Below, in pieces: positions 1-9,963 of a DNA stretch of 44,385 bases; position 1 is the stretch's first letter, and every line of letters begins with the position of its first letter. Below the pieces are notes generated by a model. That model searched no databases. It saw only the letters and a program-made list of their open reading frames with translations, and was not told the DNA's origin. Source of the stretch: Sphingomonadaceae bacterium (GTDB taxonomy: Bacteria; Pseudomonadota; Alphaproteobacteria; Sphingomonadales; Sphingomonadaceae). The position numbers were made by a program, and so were the translations under genes. The stretch spans positions 1 to 44,385 of the forward strand of contig JAJTEF010000011.1 in assembly GCA_021300355.1 (NCBI GenBank). The letters run 5' to 3'.

Positions 1-45
1 GAACACAGCAAAATCGACACCTCCCGCTGGGAAGTGATTTTCTAA
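1..45 (+). CDS. 3' end of an unidentified gene (partial)
   Basis: Frame 1 is open from the window edge to a TAA at 43-45 and would encode the last 14 residues of a protein ending SRWEVIF. The stop is followed by a 14-bp palindrome and a tRNA gene on the other strand, which suits a gene end. The fragment is too short to identify a family, and it could be chance. Confidence 0.35.
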   Translation, partial: EHSKIDTSRWEVIF

Positions 46-53
46 ACCGTTGA

Positions 54-67
54 TTTTCCTAGGAAAA
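54..67. repeat. 14-bp perfect palindrome between gene end and tRNA
   Basis: TTTTCCTAGGAAAA is its own reverse complement. It lies just past the 3' end of the tRNA gene (read on the minus strand) and 9 bases after the partial CDS. It is AT-rich with no loop or GC-rich stem, so it is not a convincing terminator. Its function is unknown. Confidence 0.4.
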
Positions 68-68
68 C

Positions 69-143
69 TGGAGCGGGCGAAGGGATTCGAACCCTCGACC
101 CCAACCTTGGCAAGGTTGTGCTCTACCCCTGAGCTACGCCCGC
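69..143 (-). tRNA. tRNA-Gly (anticodon GCC)
   Basis: The minus strand reads as a 75-base tRNA with the CCA end encoded. The acceptor stem pairs GCGGGCG with CGCCCGC, the D-arm has GTAGCTCAGGGGTAGAGC, the T-arm contains GGTTCGAATCC, and the anticodon loop is TTGCCAA with GCC at its centre. GCC reads the glycine codons GGC and GGU. The discriminator base is T, common for bacterial tRNA-Gly. Confidence 0.97.
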
Positions 144-307
144 TCTGGCGGTCAGGTTCTTTAAATCCTGACGGGTGAGGCGCGCCGTTAGCATGGGGTA
201 TATTCCCCCGCAAGCCCCAAATATCGGCTTTTTACGAAAACTGGGGTAATGCCTCTATTGTGAAACCCATCTCTTTGCCCACATAGGGGCGAAACGAATC
301 CTGTGGA

Positions 308-1237
308 ATGGAGAATGCAGTGGCGACGATGGGCCTTACCACCGACGAGCAAAAAGCCGTTGAGCAATTCCGGAACGACGTCGTTACGCCGTCGATGGAC
401 AAATTGGTGATTCTGGATTTCTGGGCCGAATGGTGCGGCCCATGCAAGCAATTGACGCCAATATTGGAAAAGGTTGCGGCAGAATATGCAGATCGCGGCG
501 TCGTTTTGGCCAAGGTCAATGTCGACGAAAATAAGTTCATCGCGTCGCAGTTTCAGGTGCGTTCGATTCCCACCGTCTATGCCATTTTTCAGGGACAGCC
601 TGTTGCCGACCTATCGCCAGCCCGCACAGAGCCGCAGTTGAAGCAAATGCTGGACCAGCTGCTTGAGAAATTGCCGATATCGGCAGGTCCGGTTGCGGAT
701 GACCCCACAGCGGCCCTGTTGCCGCTGGTGGAAGCTGCAGAAGATCTTTTGGCGCATGATGATGCTGAGCAGGCTTATGGGCTGTTTGCAGAGGCTCTGA
801 CGATATCGCCAGAGCATCCCGCAGCGTTGTCGGGCATTATCCGGACTATGGCTGCTATTGGCCGTCTGGAAGAGGCGCAGGCGGTTTATGATAGCCTGAG
901 CGAAGAACTGCGGGCCGATCCTGCGCTAGAAAAGGCGGGGTCGATATTGAGCATTGCCGCCGCCGCTGTCCCGCCCGAAGAACTGGCTGGTTTGAAAGCA
1001 GCCGTTGATGCAGCGCCCGAAGACCATCAAGCGCGGCTTGATCTCGCAAATGCGTTAATGGCGGCTGGTGACCGCGATGGCGCAGCCGAAGCGTTGCTGC
1101 ATATCATTGCCGCCGACCGCGAATGGAATGAAGGCGCGGCAAAGGCACGGCTTCTGGAAATTTTTGCCGTCATTGGTCTTGAGGACCCATGGGTGTCGGC
1201 AACACGCCGTAAATTGTCTGCGATCTTGTTCGGATGA
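308..1237 (+). CDS. Thioredoxin-TPR co-chaperone, CnoX/YbbN-type
   Basis: The N-terminal 110 or so residues form a thioredoxin domain with an intact WCGPC active site (Cys43 and Cys46). The rest is alanine-rich helical TPR-like sequence, and the total of 309 aa fits the CnoX/YbbN family. These proteins hold unfolding or oxidised proteins and pass them to chaperones in the cytoplasm. E. coli CnoX lacks the full CXXC, whereas this one keeps it, so thiol reductase activity is likely. The start is uncertain: ATG 308 opens the frame, but GGAG at 310-313 sits well for GTG 320, and ATG 329 is also in frame. The stop overlaps the next gene by ATGA, implying co-translation with the LON-domain protein. 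Confidence 0.9.
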   Translation: MENAVATMGLTTDEQKAVEQFRNDVVTPSMDKLVILDFWAEWCGPCKQLTPILEKVAAEYADRGVVLAKVNVDENKFIASQFQVRSIPTVYAIFQGQPVADLSPARTEPQLKQMLDQLLEKLPISAGPVADDPTAALLPLVEAAEDLLAHDDAEQAYGLFAEALTISPEHPAALSGIIRTMAAIGRLEEAQAVYDSLSEELRADPALEKAGSILSIAAAAVPPEELAGLKAAVDAAPEDHQARLDLANALMAAGDRDGAAEALLHIIAADREWNEGAAKARLLEIFAVIGLEDPWVSATRRKLSAILFG

Positions 1238-1851
1238 CCACGCGCCGTATCTCGATTTTCCCACTTACTGGGGCCATTATTTTTCCGGGCATGCAATTGC
1301 CCCTGCATATTTTTGAACCACGCTACCGTGACCTTGTCGGCGATTCGCTGGCGCGTGACCGCAAAATCGGCATGATCCAGCCAAAGGGACAGGGCACCAA
1401 CCCGCCGCTGTTCACCGTCGGCTGTCTTGCACGCATCCACGATGTGGAGGCGCTCGACGATGGCAGGTACAATATCATTCTGGAAGGCGTGCAACGCTTT
1501 TCGATCGTGAATGAGCTGAATGTCACCACCAGCTTTCGGCAGGTCGAAGCCGAGCTGTGGGAAGAGGACGAAATTGGCGATGCCCTATCGCTGGCGGAAC
1601 GCGCCTCACTCGAAATCGAATCGCGCCGCTTTGCCGAAGCGCAGGGCTATAGTGTCGATTGGAGTGCGGTGTCGCAGCTGGATGATTATTCGTTGGTCAA
1701 CGCCATCGCCCAAATCGCGCCATTTGACTATGCCGCAAAACAGGCATTGTTGGAGGCACGGGGCTTGTCAGACCGCGCAGATACGATCGTTCAATTGATG
1801 CAGTTTTTCGGACGCCATGACGGATCGGACGACCGGGTAACGCTCCAATAA
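1234..1851 (+). CDS. LON peptidase substrate-binding domain protein
   Basis: This 205-aa protein matches the stand-alone Lon N-terminal (LON/PUA-like) domain family. Recognisable parts are the opening ISIFPLTGAIIFPGMQLPLHIFEPRYR, split here as PLTGAIIFPG then PLHIFEPRYR, and later the IGMIQP and GCLARI segments. There is no AAA+ ATPase or Ser-Lys protease domain, so it cannot be a protease alone. Its molecular role is not established; substrate or partner binding is the usual guess. It overlaps the thioredoxin-TPR gene by 4 bases, which suggests a shared role in protein quality control. It converges with marC. Confidence 0.88.
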   Translation: MTTRRISIFPLTGAIIFPGMQLPLHIFEPRYRDLVGDSLARDRKIGMIQPKGQGTNPPLFTVGCLARIHDVEALDDGRYNIILEGVQRFSIVNELNVTTSFRQVEAELWEEDEIGDALSLAERASLEIESRRFAEAQGYSVDWSAVSQLDDYSLVNAIAQIAPFDYAAKQALLEARGLSDRADTIVQLMQFFGRHDGSDDRVTLQ

Positions 1852-2475
1852 TCAGCCAACAAAGCTTGCGCGCAATCCATCAATAACAAACTGCGCCGCA
1901 AGCGCGCCGAGGAGCACGCCAAGAAGCCGTGTGATAACAGCCTCTGCATTTGCGCCCAGCACCCGCATGATCGGACCAGCAGCCAGAAGCGCCAGCAAGG
2001 TGAGCACCAGCACGGTGGCAAGCGCGCCAAGGACCATGCCTGCGCGATCAACGCCGCTATTTTGCGACATCAACAGCATGACCGATGCGATGGAGCCTGG
2101 CCCAGCAATCATCGGCATGGCCATGGGAAAGACCGAGACGTCTTCGATTTCGGGGGTGTCGAGGATTTTCTGCGCGCGTTCTTCGCGGCGTTCCGTGCGC
2201 TTTTCAAAAACCATGTCGATGGCGATGAGAAACAGCATGATGCCGCCAGCGATTCGGAAGCTGTTCAGTTCAATGTGCAGTGCCGAGAGCAATTGTTCGC
2301 CAAACAATGCAAACACCAACAATATGCCCGACGCGACGATGACGGCGCGAAACGCCATATTGCGGCGCTGCGCGGCATTTGCGCCTTTGGTCAGGCTCGC
2401 ATAAATTGGCGCGCATCCCGGAGGATCGATCACCACGAAAAATGTGATGAAGGCCGAGAGGAACAGCTCCATCAT
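1852..2475 (-). CDS. MarC family integral membrane protein
   Basis: A 207-aa protein with about six hydrophobic segments and the family signature near the N-terminus, FFVVIDPPGCAPIYASLT. MarC/UPF0056 proteins sit in the inner membrane. Their transport function is unproven, and the old link to multiple antibiotic resistance in E. coli did not hold up. Two ATGs in a row (2475 and 2472) could start it. It overlaps the upstream lipoprotein gene by ATGA and is the last gene of the leftward yhhQ-to-marC run. Confidence 0.9.
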   Translation of the reverse strand: MMELFLSAFITFFVVIDPPGCAPIYASLTKGANAAQRRNMAFRAVIVASGILLVFALFGEQLLSALHIELNSFRIAGGIMLFLIAIDMVFEKRTERREERAQKILDTPEIEDVSVFPMAMPMIAGPGSIASVMLLMSQNSGVDRAGMVLGALATVLVLTLLALLAAGPIMRVLGANAEAVITRLLGVLLGALAAQFVIDGLRASFVG

Positions 2476-3158
2476 AATGAAGCGGCCACCTGATCGGTAA
2501 TCACGGTCTCCGTCGCTTCACCGTTCCACAATTTGATTTCAATGGTGCGCGCGCCATTTGGGTGCACGACCCAACTATAGCTTAGTGACTGATCCCGCGC
2601 ATAACCGATCTTCATTTTCGCGCCCTCGGGTGGCGCCACCAGCGTCGCAGGCGCACGGCCCTTGCAACTCGCAACCTTGGTCTCAATCATTTCCTTCGCC
2701 ATGCGCGGCGCGGTCAGCACGACGCCATGATCCAGCACCCATTTCCATTCGCCATCGCCGCGATTGTTCGTTTCGACAAATTCCCACACGGTAGTGAAAT
2801 AACCAGTCGAGCCATCGGGCCGCTGCCATGCACCTGTCGTGACGCCGGTTTTGCCGTCGCAGGACATGAATGCCTTATGCGGTTGCCACTTCACCGATAC
2901 TGCCGGATCAGCCTTGCCCTTTAACCATTCGGACGCGGCCACAGGTTGCGGCACAAACATCACCGCATCCTTCGCAGCCGTTTCGCGAAATGCCGTCCAT
3001 TGGCCCTTTTGTTGGGCAAGCTGGTTAAAACCAATGTCCGCCGCGATGATCGCACTTGGATTGGCAATCTTGGGTTGGAACGTGCGAAACTCTGGACGCG
3101 GGCCAGAGGCGCAACCCGTCAACGCCGCAACAAGTATCAGGGCGAAAACGGGTTTCAT
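2472..3158 (-). CDS. Putative lipoprotein, possible NTF2-like fold
   Basis: The frame is open from 3236, but the start at 3158 is chosen because it gives a clean lipoprotein signal: a short basic start, a hydrophobic stretch, then the lipobox LTGC with Cys16. It also falls just after the folD stop. The 228-aa product should be anchored in the periplasm or outer membrane. Its middle (WTAFRETAAKDAVMF, then SVKWQPHKAFMSCDGKTG) resembles SnoaL/DUF4440-like NTF2 folds, but I see no catalytic signature and give no function. It overlaps marC by 4 bases. Confidence 0.75.
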   Translation of the reverse strand: MKPVFALILVAALTGCASGPRPEFRTFQPKIANPSAIIAADIGFNQLAQQKGQWTAFRETAAKDAVMFVPQPVAASEWLKGKADPAVSVKWQPHKAFMSCDGKTGVTTGAWQRPDGSTGYFTTVWEFVETNNRGDGEWKWVLDHGVVLTAPRMAKEMIETKVASCKGRAPATLVAPPEGAKMKIGYARDQSLSYSWVVHPNGARTIEIKLWNGEATETVITDQVAASL

Positions 3159-3162
3159 GACG

Positions 3163-4059
3163 TCATATACCTTCCGGCACTGTGATCCCTGCACGGCGAT
3201 GCGCGGCGACCAGAGTGTTGCGCAACAAGCACGCAATAGTCATGGGGCCAACGCCGCCGGGCACAGGTGTGATCGCGCCAGCATGACGGAGGGCATCATC
3301 AAAGGCAACGTCACCGACCAGCCGGCCCTTGCTTTGCCCATCCGCGGGCGCAAGGCGGTTGATACCGACATCGATGACCACTGCGCCCGGTTTCAACCAG
3401 TCGCCGGTCACCATTTCAGCGCGGCCGACGGCTGCGACAACAATATCCGCGCGGCGCACCACATCGGGCAAATCCTGCGTGCGGCTGTGCGCGATGGTGA
3501 CAGTGCAATTTTCCGCGAGCAACAATTGCGCCATTGGTTTGCCAACAATGTTGGACCGTCCAATCACGACGGCATTTTTGCCCGACAAATCGCCCATATG
3601 GTCTTTTAAGAGCATCAGGCAGCCGAGCGGCGTGCAGGGCACAAAAGCATCCTCACCCACCGCAAGTCGCCCTGCGTTGACCACATGGAACCCGTCGACA
3701 TCCTTGGCGGGATCAATCGCGGCAATGACTGCCTTGTCGTCCATATGCGCTGGCAAGGGCAGCTGAACCAAGATGCCATCAACAGCCGGATCGGCATTGA
3801 GTGTTTCCACCAATGCGATCAGTTCATCCTGCGAAACCGACGCGGACAACTTATGTTCAAAGCTTTCCATTCCCGCTTCGACAGTCGCCTTTTTCTTGGA
3901 CCCGACATAGACTTGGCTTGCGGGGTCTTCGCCCACCAGCACAACCGCGAGACCGGGGCTTCTGCCTGTTTTGGCTACAAAAGCAGGGACTAACGCTGCG
4001 ATCCGTTGGCGCAAATTAGCGGCAAAGGCTTTGCCGTCAATGATCATAGCCGTGCTCAC
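3163..4059 (-). CDS. folD: Methylenetetrahydrofolate dehydrogenase/cyclohydrolase FolD
   Basis: A 298-aa cytoplasmic enzyme that converts 5,10-methylene-THF to 10-formyl-THF in two steps with NADP+, supplying one-carbon units for purines and formyl-Met. Family motifs are visible: YVGSKKKA with the catalytic lysine region, [15 protein letters not shown], the cofactor-site segment [17 protein letters not shown], and the C-terminal [11 protein letters not shown]. Length is normal. It overlaps yggT by ATGA at 4056-4059. Confidence 0.98.
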   Translation of the reverse strand: MSTAMIIDGKAFAANLRQRIAALVPAFVAKTGRSPGLAVVLVGEDPASQVYVGSKKKATVEAGMESFEHKLSASVSQDELIALVETLNADPAVDGILVQLPLPAHMDDKAVIAAIDPAKDVDGFHVVNAGRLAVGEDAFVPCTPLGCLMLLKDHMGDLSGKNAVVIGRSNIVGKPMAQLLLAENCTVTIAHSRTQDLPDVVRRADIVVAAVGRAEMVTGDWLKPGAVVIDVGINRLAPADGQSKGRLVGDVAFDDALRHAGAITPVPGGVGPMTIACLLRNTLVAAHRRAGITVPEGI

Positions 4060-4358
4060 ATGCCCGCCATTGAGATATCACTGGCAAGGCCCGCCAGAAG
4101 CATCTGGAGAATGCGCAGCCCGATCAGCAACACCATTGGCGAAAAATCAATCATGCCGGTGTCGGGCAGGATTTTGCGGATCGGCCTCAAAAACGGGTCA
4201 AGAATGACATTCAACGCTTGCCAGATGGACGAGACGATATTGTTCGAAAGGCTGACGACGTTAAACGCGATGAGCAGGCTCAAGATAAACTGAACGATGA
4301 CCACCGTCGACAGGATCGACATCAGATAGCCAATAATGGAAATGAGCGCGAGAAGCAT
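4056..4358 (-). CDS. YggT family membrane protein
   Basis: The open frame begins at 4466, but the start at 4358 is preferred because GGAG lies a few bases upstream and the product (100 aa) then opens with the typical YggT hydrophobic segment. Two YggT repeats are visible, the second ending in the signature [21 protein letters not shown]. YggT proteins are small inner-membrane proteins implicated in osmotic stress or membrane organisation, but the function is not firmly known. It sits between argB and folD, overlapping folD by 4 bases. Confidence 0.9.
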   Translation of the reverse strand: MLLALISIIGYLMSILSTVVIVQFILSLLIAFNVVSLSNNIVSSIWQALNVILDPFLRPIRKILPDTGMIDFSPMVLLIGLRILQMLLAGLASDISMAGM

Positions 4359-4440
4359 GAAATTCTCCGGATAAGTCTGGCCTGAGCGATTAGCCGAGCC
4401 AAGGCGCTGTATCAACACCCCAAAACAGCAATAGCCTATA

Positions 4441-5331
4441 TCACTTATGAATAAGCGTGCCCGCACCCTTCACAGTGAACATTTCGATCAACATCGCATG
4501 GCTGGTGCGCCCGTCGAGGATGACCGCTGCGTCCACGCCCGATTCCACTGCATCAACGCAGGTCTGGATTTTGGGAATCATGCCGCCGCTAATCGTGCCA
4601 TCACTTTGCAGCTTGGCAATCGCCGCAGGATCCAGATCGGTCAGCAGCTGGCCCGATTTGTCGAGCACGCCTGCAACATCGGTTAAAAGGAACAACCGCG
4701 ATGCGCCAAGCGCACTCGCCACTGCGCCCGCCATAGTGTCGGCGTTAATGTTGTACGTATGCCCGTCTGCGCCAACGCCAATGGGCGCGATAACCGGAAT
4801 CATGCCCGCGGCGCTGATCGTATCAATGACGCTGCGGTCGACCGTTGTTGGTTCGCCGACAAAGCCCAAATCGATATTGCGTTCGATATGGCTGTCTGGA
4901 TCTTTCTGCGTCCGCTGAACCTTCGTTGCGGTAACAAAGCCGCCGTCTTTGCCGGATATGCCAAGCGCTTTACCGCCAGCAGCGTTGATCCAGCCGACCA
5001 GTTCTTTGTTTATGGCACCCGAAAGCACCATTTCGGCGATCTTGGCCGTTTCCGCATCGGTGACGCGCAAACCATCGACAAATTGGCTTTCAACGCCCAA
5101 TTTTTTGAGCATGGCGCCGATTTGCGGCCCGCCGCCATGCACGACGACGGGATTGATACCGACAGCTTTCAAAAGCACAACATCGTCCGCAAAATCGCGC
5201 GCCAGACCGGCATCGCCCATCGCATGGCCGCCATATTTTACGACAAATGTCTTGCCCGCATAACGCTGCAAATAAGGCAGAGCCTCGGTAAGCGTTTCTG
5301 CTTTGGCTAGGTTGGCGGGATTAATCGTCAT
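4441..5331 (-). CDS. argB: Acetylglutamate kinase ArgB
   Basis: A 296-aa amino acid kinase that phosphorylates N-acetylglutamate, the second step of arginine synthesis. The N-terminal [12 protein letters not shown] is the glycine-rich phosphate-binding segment. VVHGGGPQI and the C-terminal third with [16 protein letters not shown] fit ArgB. The frame is open to 5385; the start at 5331 ([14 protein letters not shown]) is chosen because the extension is untypical and would run further into the upstream gene. It overlaps the yhhQ-like gene by 11 bases, suggesting translational coupling. Confidence 0.97.
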   Translation of the reverse strand: MTINPANLAKAETLTEALPYLQRYAGKTFVVKYGGHAMGDAGLARDFADDVVLLKAVGINPVVVHGGGPQIGAMLKKLGVESQFVDGLRVTDAETAKIAEMVLSGAINKELVGWINAAGGKALGISGKDGGFVTATKVQRTQKDPDSHIERNIDLGFVGEPTTVDRSVIDTISAAGMIPVIAPIGVGADGHTYNINADTMAGAVASALGASRLFLLTDVAGVLDKSGQLLTDLDPAAIAKLQSDGTISGGMIPKIQTCVDAVESGVDAAVILDGRTSHAMLIEMFTVKGAGTLIHK

Positions 5332-6004
5332 GCGAACCAACTGCCTTGGGGTCCGTGTCATCCAGCCTATGGCCGTAGCTGACAAAGAAAGTGATGAGCA
5401 ATGGCACCATGATCATGCTCAACACGACCTTGGCCAGCATTTGGCCGAGCAGCAAGTCCGTGATCGGAAACACACCATAAAAGGCAATGCTTACGAACAA
5501 TAAGGTATCGATGATCTGCGATAGCACCGCGGCGATGGCACCGCGCAATGCGACATATTTACCTACGGTGTTTTTCAAGCGATCGAACAGATAGACGTTG
5601 AGCATTTGCGACACGCCATATGCGACGATGCCTGCGACCCAAATACGGGGTGTCTGACCCATCATGGTGTTGAACGCATCAAGATATTTGCCGTCCATCT
5701 TCGGTGACGGGGGCAATGAAAGCACAAGCAATGCGAGCAATATCGACGCGATCAACGGAATAAAGCCATATTTGACCAAACGGTCCGCAATAATCTTGCC
5801 GTGCAAGGCTGCCACCGCGCTGGAAAGGATGACCAGCAAAAGAAACGGAAAGATGCCCGCTTCTACGGCCAGCGGCCCTAAAGAAACTTGTTTGTTTCCA
5901 AGCACGCCAGCAATGCACACCATGCCGCCGTAAATGATTGAGAACATGAAAAGCGATTTCGGGATACCCCCCTCGGTCGCGCGTAATGTGGTCTGGTCAG
6001 TCAT
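5321..6004 (-). CDS. Queuosine precursor transporter, YhhQ/VUT family
   Basis: A 227-aa inner-membrane protein with about six hydrophobic helices. The segments [33 protein letters not shown] and the short hydrophilic end match the VUT family (YhhQ). Members import queuosine precursors (preQ0/preQ1) for tRNA modification. The family is established, but the substrate here is inferred. It is the first gene of the leftward run to marC and is divergent from the nucleoside transporter, with 86 bases between their starts. Confidence 0.88.
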   Translation of the reverse strand: MTDQTTLRATEGGIPKSLFMFSIIYGGMVCIAGVLGNKQVSLGPLAVEAGIFPFLLLVILSSAVAALHGKIIADRLVKYGFIPLIASILLALLVLSLPPSPKMDGKYLDAFNTMMGQTPRIWVAGIVAYGVSQMLNVYLFDRLKNTVGKYVALRGAIAAVLSQIIDTLLFVSIAFYGVFPITDLLLGQMLAKVVLSMIMVPLLITFFVSYGHRLDDTDPKAVGSHDD

Positions 6005-6090
6005 GCGAATCTGACTAGCGTCTAATTTTATTGGCGCAAGGCCAACGATGGCGCTAGGTGTCGCAGCACTACATCAGGGGCGGGGACTTT

Positions 6091-7356
6091 ATGCATATTT
6101 TATTGAGCGTTGCAGGCATGATCGTCATTCTCGCGATCGCCATTTTGCTCTCGTCCAACCGCCGCGCTATCAAGTTCCGCGTGGTTGGCGCAGCTTTTGC
6201 CTTGCAAGCAAGCATAGCTGCTCTCGTTCTCTACACCTCATGGGGTAAGGTCGCGCTCAATGCCGCATCTACCGGCGTTTCGAACCTGCTTGGCTATTCG
6301 GCGAAGGGCACGCAGTTCATTTTTGGTCCGCTCGCCTCTCCCGAAATTGGTGGCAACAGCTTTGCGATTGCGGCGCTTCCCGTCATCATCTTCTTCGCGT
6401 CGCTGATCTCGATCCTCTATTATCTGGGCATCATGCAATATGTCATCCGCTGGATCGGTGGTGGTTTGCAGAAGATTACCGGCATTTCAAAAGTCGAAAG
6501 CCTTTGTGCGGCCGCCAATATTTTCGTGGGCCAGTCGGAATCGCCACTGGTCATCCGCCCCTATCTTGCCAATTTGAAACCGGAACAGCTTTTCTGCGTC
6601 ATGACCGTTGGTATGGCGGGCGTTGCGGGAACCATATTGGCCGCTTACGCATCCATGGGAATCCGCATCGATTATCTGCTCGCAGCAGCATTCATGTCCG
6701 CGCCGGGCGGCATTTTGATGGCCAAGCTGATGATGCCGGACATCCCTGCGGCGGTGCTGGCCGAGGGCGATCCTGCGCTGGCGAACCCGCACCCTGATGA
6801 TGAACCGGTCATGGTCCATGATGATGGCGAAGAAAAACCCGCCAACATCATCATGGCCGCGGCGCAAGGTGCACAAACCGGCGTTAAGCTGGCGGTAGCG
6901 GTCGGCGCGATGGTCCTGGCTTTCGTTGCCTTGGTCGCGCTGGCCAACGGCATATTGGGCGGCATCGGCGGCTGGTTTGGTCAGCCGGACCTGAGTTTCC
7001 AACAAATTGTTGGCTATGCTTTTGCGCCCGTAATGTTCCTTTTGGGCGTGCCATGGCATGAAGCGATTCAGGCGGGCGGCTTGTTCGGCACCAAAATCGT
7101 TCTGAACGAATTCGTCGCCTTCATTGATTTGGGCGCGCTGAAAGAACTTTCCGTACCAACGGTCGGCATCGTTACCTTCGCCTTGTGCGGATTTGCCAAT
7201 TTCAGCTCAATTGCCATTCAAATGGCTGTGACGGGAAGCCTTGCGCCAAACCAGCGGCCCATGATTGCCAAGCTGGGGTTGAAAGCGCTCGCTGCCGGAT
7301 CGCTATCGAACCTGATGAGCGCGGCGCTGGCGGGTTTATTCCTGTCTTTGGGCTAA
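6091..7356 (+). CDS. NupC-type concentrative nucleoside transporter
   Basis: A 421-aa protein of the CNT family (proton- or sodium-coupled nucleoside uptake, inner membrane). Motifs include GVSNLLGY, the loop ANIFVGQSESPLVIRPYL that forms part of the substrate site, GMAGVAGTILAAYASMG, and the late LFGTKIVLNEFVAF followed by CGFANFSSIAIQ. The frame opens at 6058, but ATG 6091 has a strong GGGGA site just upstream and starts directly before the first helix. It converges with mutS: the two stop codons abut, and no terminator hairpin is visible. Confidence 0.95.
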   Translation: MHILLSVAGMIVILAIAILLSSNRRAIKFRVVGAAFALQASIAALVLYTSWGKVALNAASTGVSNLLGYSAKGTQFIFGPLASPEIGGNSFAIAALPVIIFFASLISILYYLGIMQYVIRWIGGGLQKITGISKVESLCAAANIFVGQSESPLVIRPYLANLKPEQLFCVMTVGMAGVAGTILAAYASMGIRIDYLLAAAFMSAPGGILMAKLMMPDIPAAVLAEGDPALANPHPDDEPVMVHDDGEEKPANIIMAAAQGAQTGVKLAVAVGAMVLAFVALVALANGILGGIGGWFGQPDLSFQQIVGYAFAPVMFLLGVPWHEAIQAGGLFGTKIVLNEFVAFIDLGALKELSVPTVGIVTFALCGFANFSSIAIQMAVTGSLAPNQRPMIAKLGLKALAAGSLSNLMSAALAGLFLSLG

Positions 7357-9963
7357 TTAATTTTCGCCAGCGGCCCGCTTTAATTCATAGAGCAGATCAA
7401 GCGCAGCCCGCGGGCTAAGTGCGTCGATATCAAGGCCAGTAAGCTTTTCACGCAAGGCATCGACCTTGGCTTCGGCGGCGTCGAGCGCGGCGCTGAACAA
7501 TGGTAGGTCACCCAAACCCGCGGCCAAGCCGCCGGTTTCCGCACGCCCTTTTTCGAGTTTATCCAGCACAGTCTTTGCCCGCGACACGACTTGCGGCGGA
7601 AGACCGGCAAGCTTTGCCACTGCGATACCGTAACTACGGTCGGCGGGGCCATCGCCAAGCTCGTGGAGCAAGACAAGGTCGCCCTTATACTCCTTGGCGC
7701 GGACATGGTGCAGCGATAGCGCATCAAGGCTGTCCGAGAGCCGAGTCAGTTCGTGATAATGCGTTGCGAACAGGCAACGGCAGCGATTGGTTTCGTGAAT
7801 GCCTTCGACAACCGCCCATGCAATGGCAAGGCCGTCATAGGTCGATGTACCGCGCCCAACCTCATCCAAAATCACAAAGCTGCGTTCGGTTGCCTGCGCA
7901 AGAATGGCCGCCGTTTCGACCATTTCAACCATGAAGGTCGAGCGCCCGCGGGCCAGATTATCCGATGCGCCCACACGGCTGAAAAGGCGGTCCACAAGGC
8001 CAAGCTTGGCCGATGTCGCAGGAACATAGCTGCCCGCCTGTGCCAGCAAAACGATCAACGCATTCTGCCGCAGGAAGGTGGATTTACCGCCCATATTGGG
8101 GCCGCTGACCAGCCACAGCCGCTTGTTGGGCGACAGCTTGCAATCATTGGCAATGAACCGGTCACCCGATTTCGCCAGCGCGCTTTCAACCACCGGATGT
8201 CGGCCGCCTTCGATTTCAAGGCATGGGTGGCTGACAAAAGATGGGCGGCACCAATTGCCCTCTGCAGCGCGTTCCGCCAGCGCAGCCGATACATCAATTC
8301 GCGCCAGGGCGTCGGCGCTGGCGGCGATTGCGTCCCGCCGCGTGAGCACAATTGCGGTCAGCTCCTCCAAATGCGCGGCTTCAGCAGCCAAGGCGTGTCC
8401 ACTGGCCTGTGTAATACGCATGGCCTCTTCATGAAGCTCACGCGAATTGAAACGGACGGCGCCAGCCATCGTTTGCCGGTGCGCAAAGCCTGACCCGGCC
8501 GCCATGAGGGCATCGCCATGCTTGGCCGGCACTTCGACAAAATATCCCAGAACAGCATTATGCCGGATCTTGAGCGCAGCCACACCGGTCGAATCGCGAT
8601 AGCGCGCTTCCAATTGGGCAATCGCCTGCCGCCCGTCGCGGCCAGCCGAACGCAACACGTCCAGCGCCGCATCATAGCCTTCGGCGATATAGCCGCCCTG
8701 CGCGGTGTCGGTTGGCGGGGAGGTAACAAGCGCCCGGCTGAGCACGTCCACCATATGGCCGTGGCCATCCAACATCGGCAGCAATTGGTCGAGCAATTGG
8801 GGGCGGTGGTCCATAGCGCCCAATCGCTCACGCAGATGGCGCGCCGCATCCAACCCATCGCGGATTTGCCCCAAGTCGCGTGGACTGCCGCGTCCGGCAA
8901 CAACACGCCCCAATGCGCGGGCGATATCCGGCAATTGTCGCAAAGCGGACCGGACAGCATCGCGGGTCAACGGCGCATCATGGAACCACTGCACCAGCGA
9001 CAGTCGCGCTTCGACGATGCTTTGGTCCATCAGCGGCGCAGACAGGTCCGACGCAAGCTGGCGTGCGCCGGCACCCGTTATTGTGCGATCCACCTCGGCC
9101 AGTAATGATCCGGCCCGCGCGCCTTTGTTCGCTGCGCTGATTTCCAGGCTATCGCGCGTTGCTTGGTCAATCAGCAAATGGGCATGCACTTCACGCCGGA
9201 CCGGCAGTTTGAGGAAGGGCATATTGCCCTGCCCGACATGCGCGAGATAAGCGATGAGCCCGCCAGCCGCAGCCTGTTCAGCGCGCGTGACCGCGCCGAT
9301 GGCATCCAAGGTTGAAAGCGCAAAATGCTGCTTCAGCAAATCGCCGCCGACGATGCTTTCAAAGTCAGCGCGCGGGCGAATGATTGCGCCCGTAAGTTGT
9401 TGCGCCAAACCATCCGGAACGACCAGTTCGCTGGCGGAAAGACGTGCAAGCTCGGCTTCAAGTGCGCTCGCTGCAACGGTGACGAGTTCGAAATAGCCTG
9501 TCGAAATATCTGCTGCCGCCAGACCATATTCGTCACCCACCGGCGCGACCGCAACGAGCATGTTTGAAGTCCAGCTGTCCAACAAGCTGTCTTCGGTCAA
9601 CGTCCCTGCTGTCACGAACCGGACGATGTCGCGCGCCACCAATGTCTTCGAACCGCCGCGCGCTTTGGCATCTTCGGGGCTTTCGGTTTGCTCCGCAATC
9701 GCGACGCGGTGCCCTGCCTTGATGAGCCGCGCCAGATAGCCTTCGGCTGCATGCACCGGCACACCGCACATCGGAATGGGTCTGCCATCATGTTCGCCGC
9801 GCGATGTGAGCGCGATATCCAACGTTGCAGCGGCAGCGCGCGCATCATCAAAGAATAGCTCAAAAAAGTCGCCCATGCGGTAGAACAACAGGCAATCCTC
9901 GGCCTTCGCCTTCAGCCCGAGATACTGCACCATCATTGGCGTCGGTCCCGATGTCGCTTTCAT
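7357..9963 (-). CDS. mutS: DNA mismatch repair protein MutS
   Basis: An 868-aa protein that binds mispaired bases and small loops and recruits MutL. The mismatch-reading Phe-x-Glu lies in GDFFELF near residue 30. The ATPase has the Walker A motif GPNMGGKS at about residues 617-624 and the Walker B/signature region DEVGRGTSTYDGLA near 697. The frame is open to 10074; ATG 9963 is chosen because GGGGA precedes it, and ATG 9975 is the next alternative. The gene is divergent from maeB. I saw no mutL in the window. Confidence 0.98.
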   Translation of the reverse strand: MKATSGPTPMMVQYLGLKAKAEDCLLFYRMGDFFELFFDDARAAAATLDIALTSRGEHDGRPIPMCGVPVHAAEGYLARLIKAGHRVAIAEQTESPEDAKARGGSKTLVARDIVRFVTAGTLTEDSLLDSWTSNMLVAVAPVGDEYGLAAADISTGYFELVTVAASALEAELARLSASELVVPDGLAQQLTGAIIRPRADFESIVGGDLLKQHFALSTLDAIGAVTRAEQAAAGGLIAYLAHVGQGNMPFLKLPVRREVHAHLLIDQATRDSLEISAANKGARAGSLLAEVDRTITGAGARQLASDLSAPLMDQSIVEARLSLVQWFHDAPLTRDAVRSALRQLPDIARALGRVVAGRGSPRDLGQIRDGLDAARHLRERLGAMDHRPQLLDQLLPMLDGHGHMVDVLSRALVTSPPTDTAQGGYIAEGYDAALDVLRSAGRDGRQAIAQLEARYRDSTGVAALKIRHNAVLGYFVEVPAKHGDALMAAGSGFAHRQTMAGAVRFNSRELHEEAMRITQASGHALAAEAAHLEELTAIVLTRRDAIAASADALARIDVSAALAERAAEGNWCRPSFVSHPCLEIEGGRHPVVESALAKSGDRFIANDCKLSPNKRLWLVSGPNMGGKSTFLRQNALIVLLAQAGSYVPATSAKLGLVDRLFSRVGASDNLARGRSTFMVEMVETAAILAQATERSFVILDEVGRGTSTYDGLAIAWAVVEGIHETNRCRCLFATHYHELTRLSDSLDALSLHHVRAKEYKGDLVLLHELGDGPADRSYGIAVAKLAGLPPQVVSRAKTVLDKLEKGRAETGGLAAGLGDLPLFSAALDAAEAKVDALREKLTGLDIDALSPRAALDLLYELKRAAGEN

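Noticed and set aside
7340-7375. A terminator between the convergent nupC-like and mutS genes.
   Set aside because: The stop codons abut, and no stem-loop is visible in the surrounding bases.
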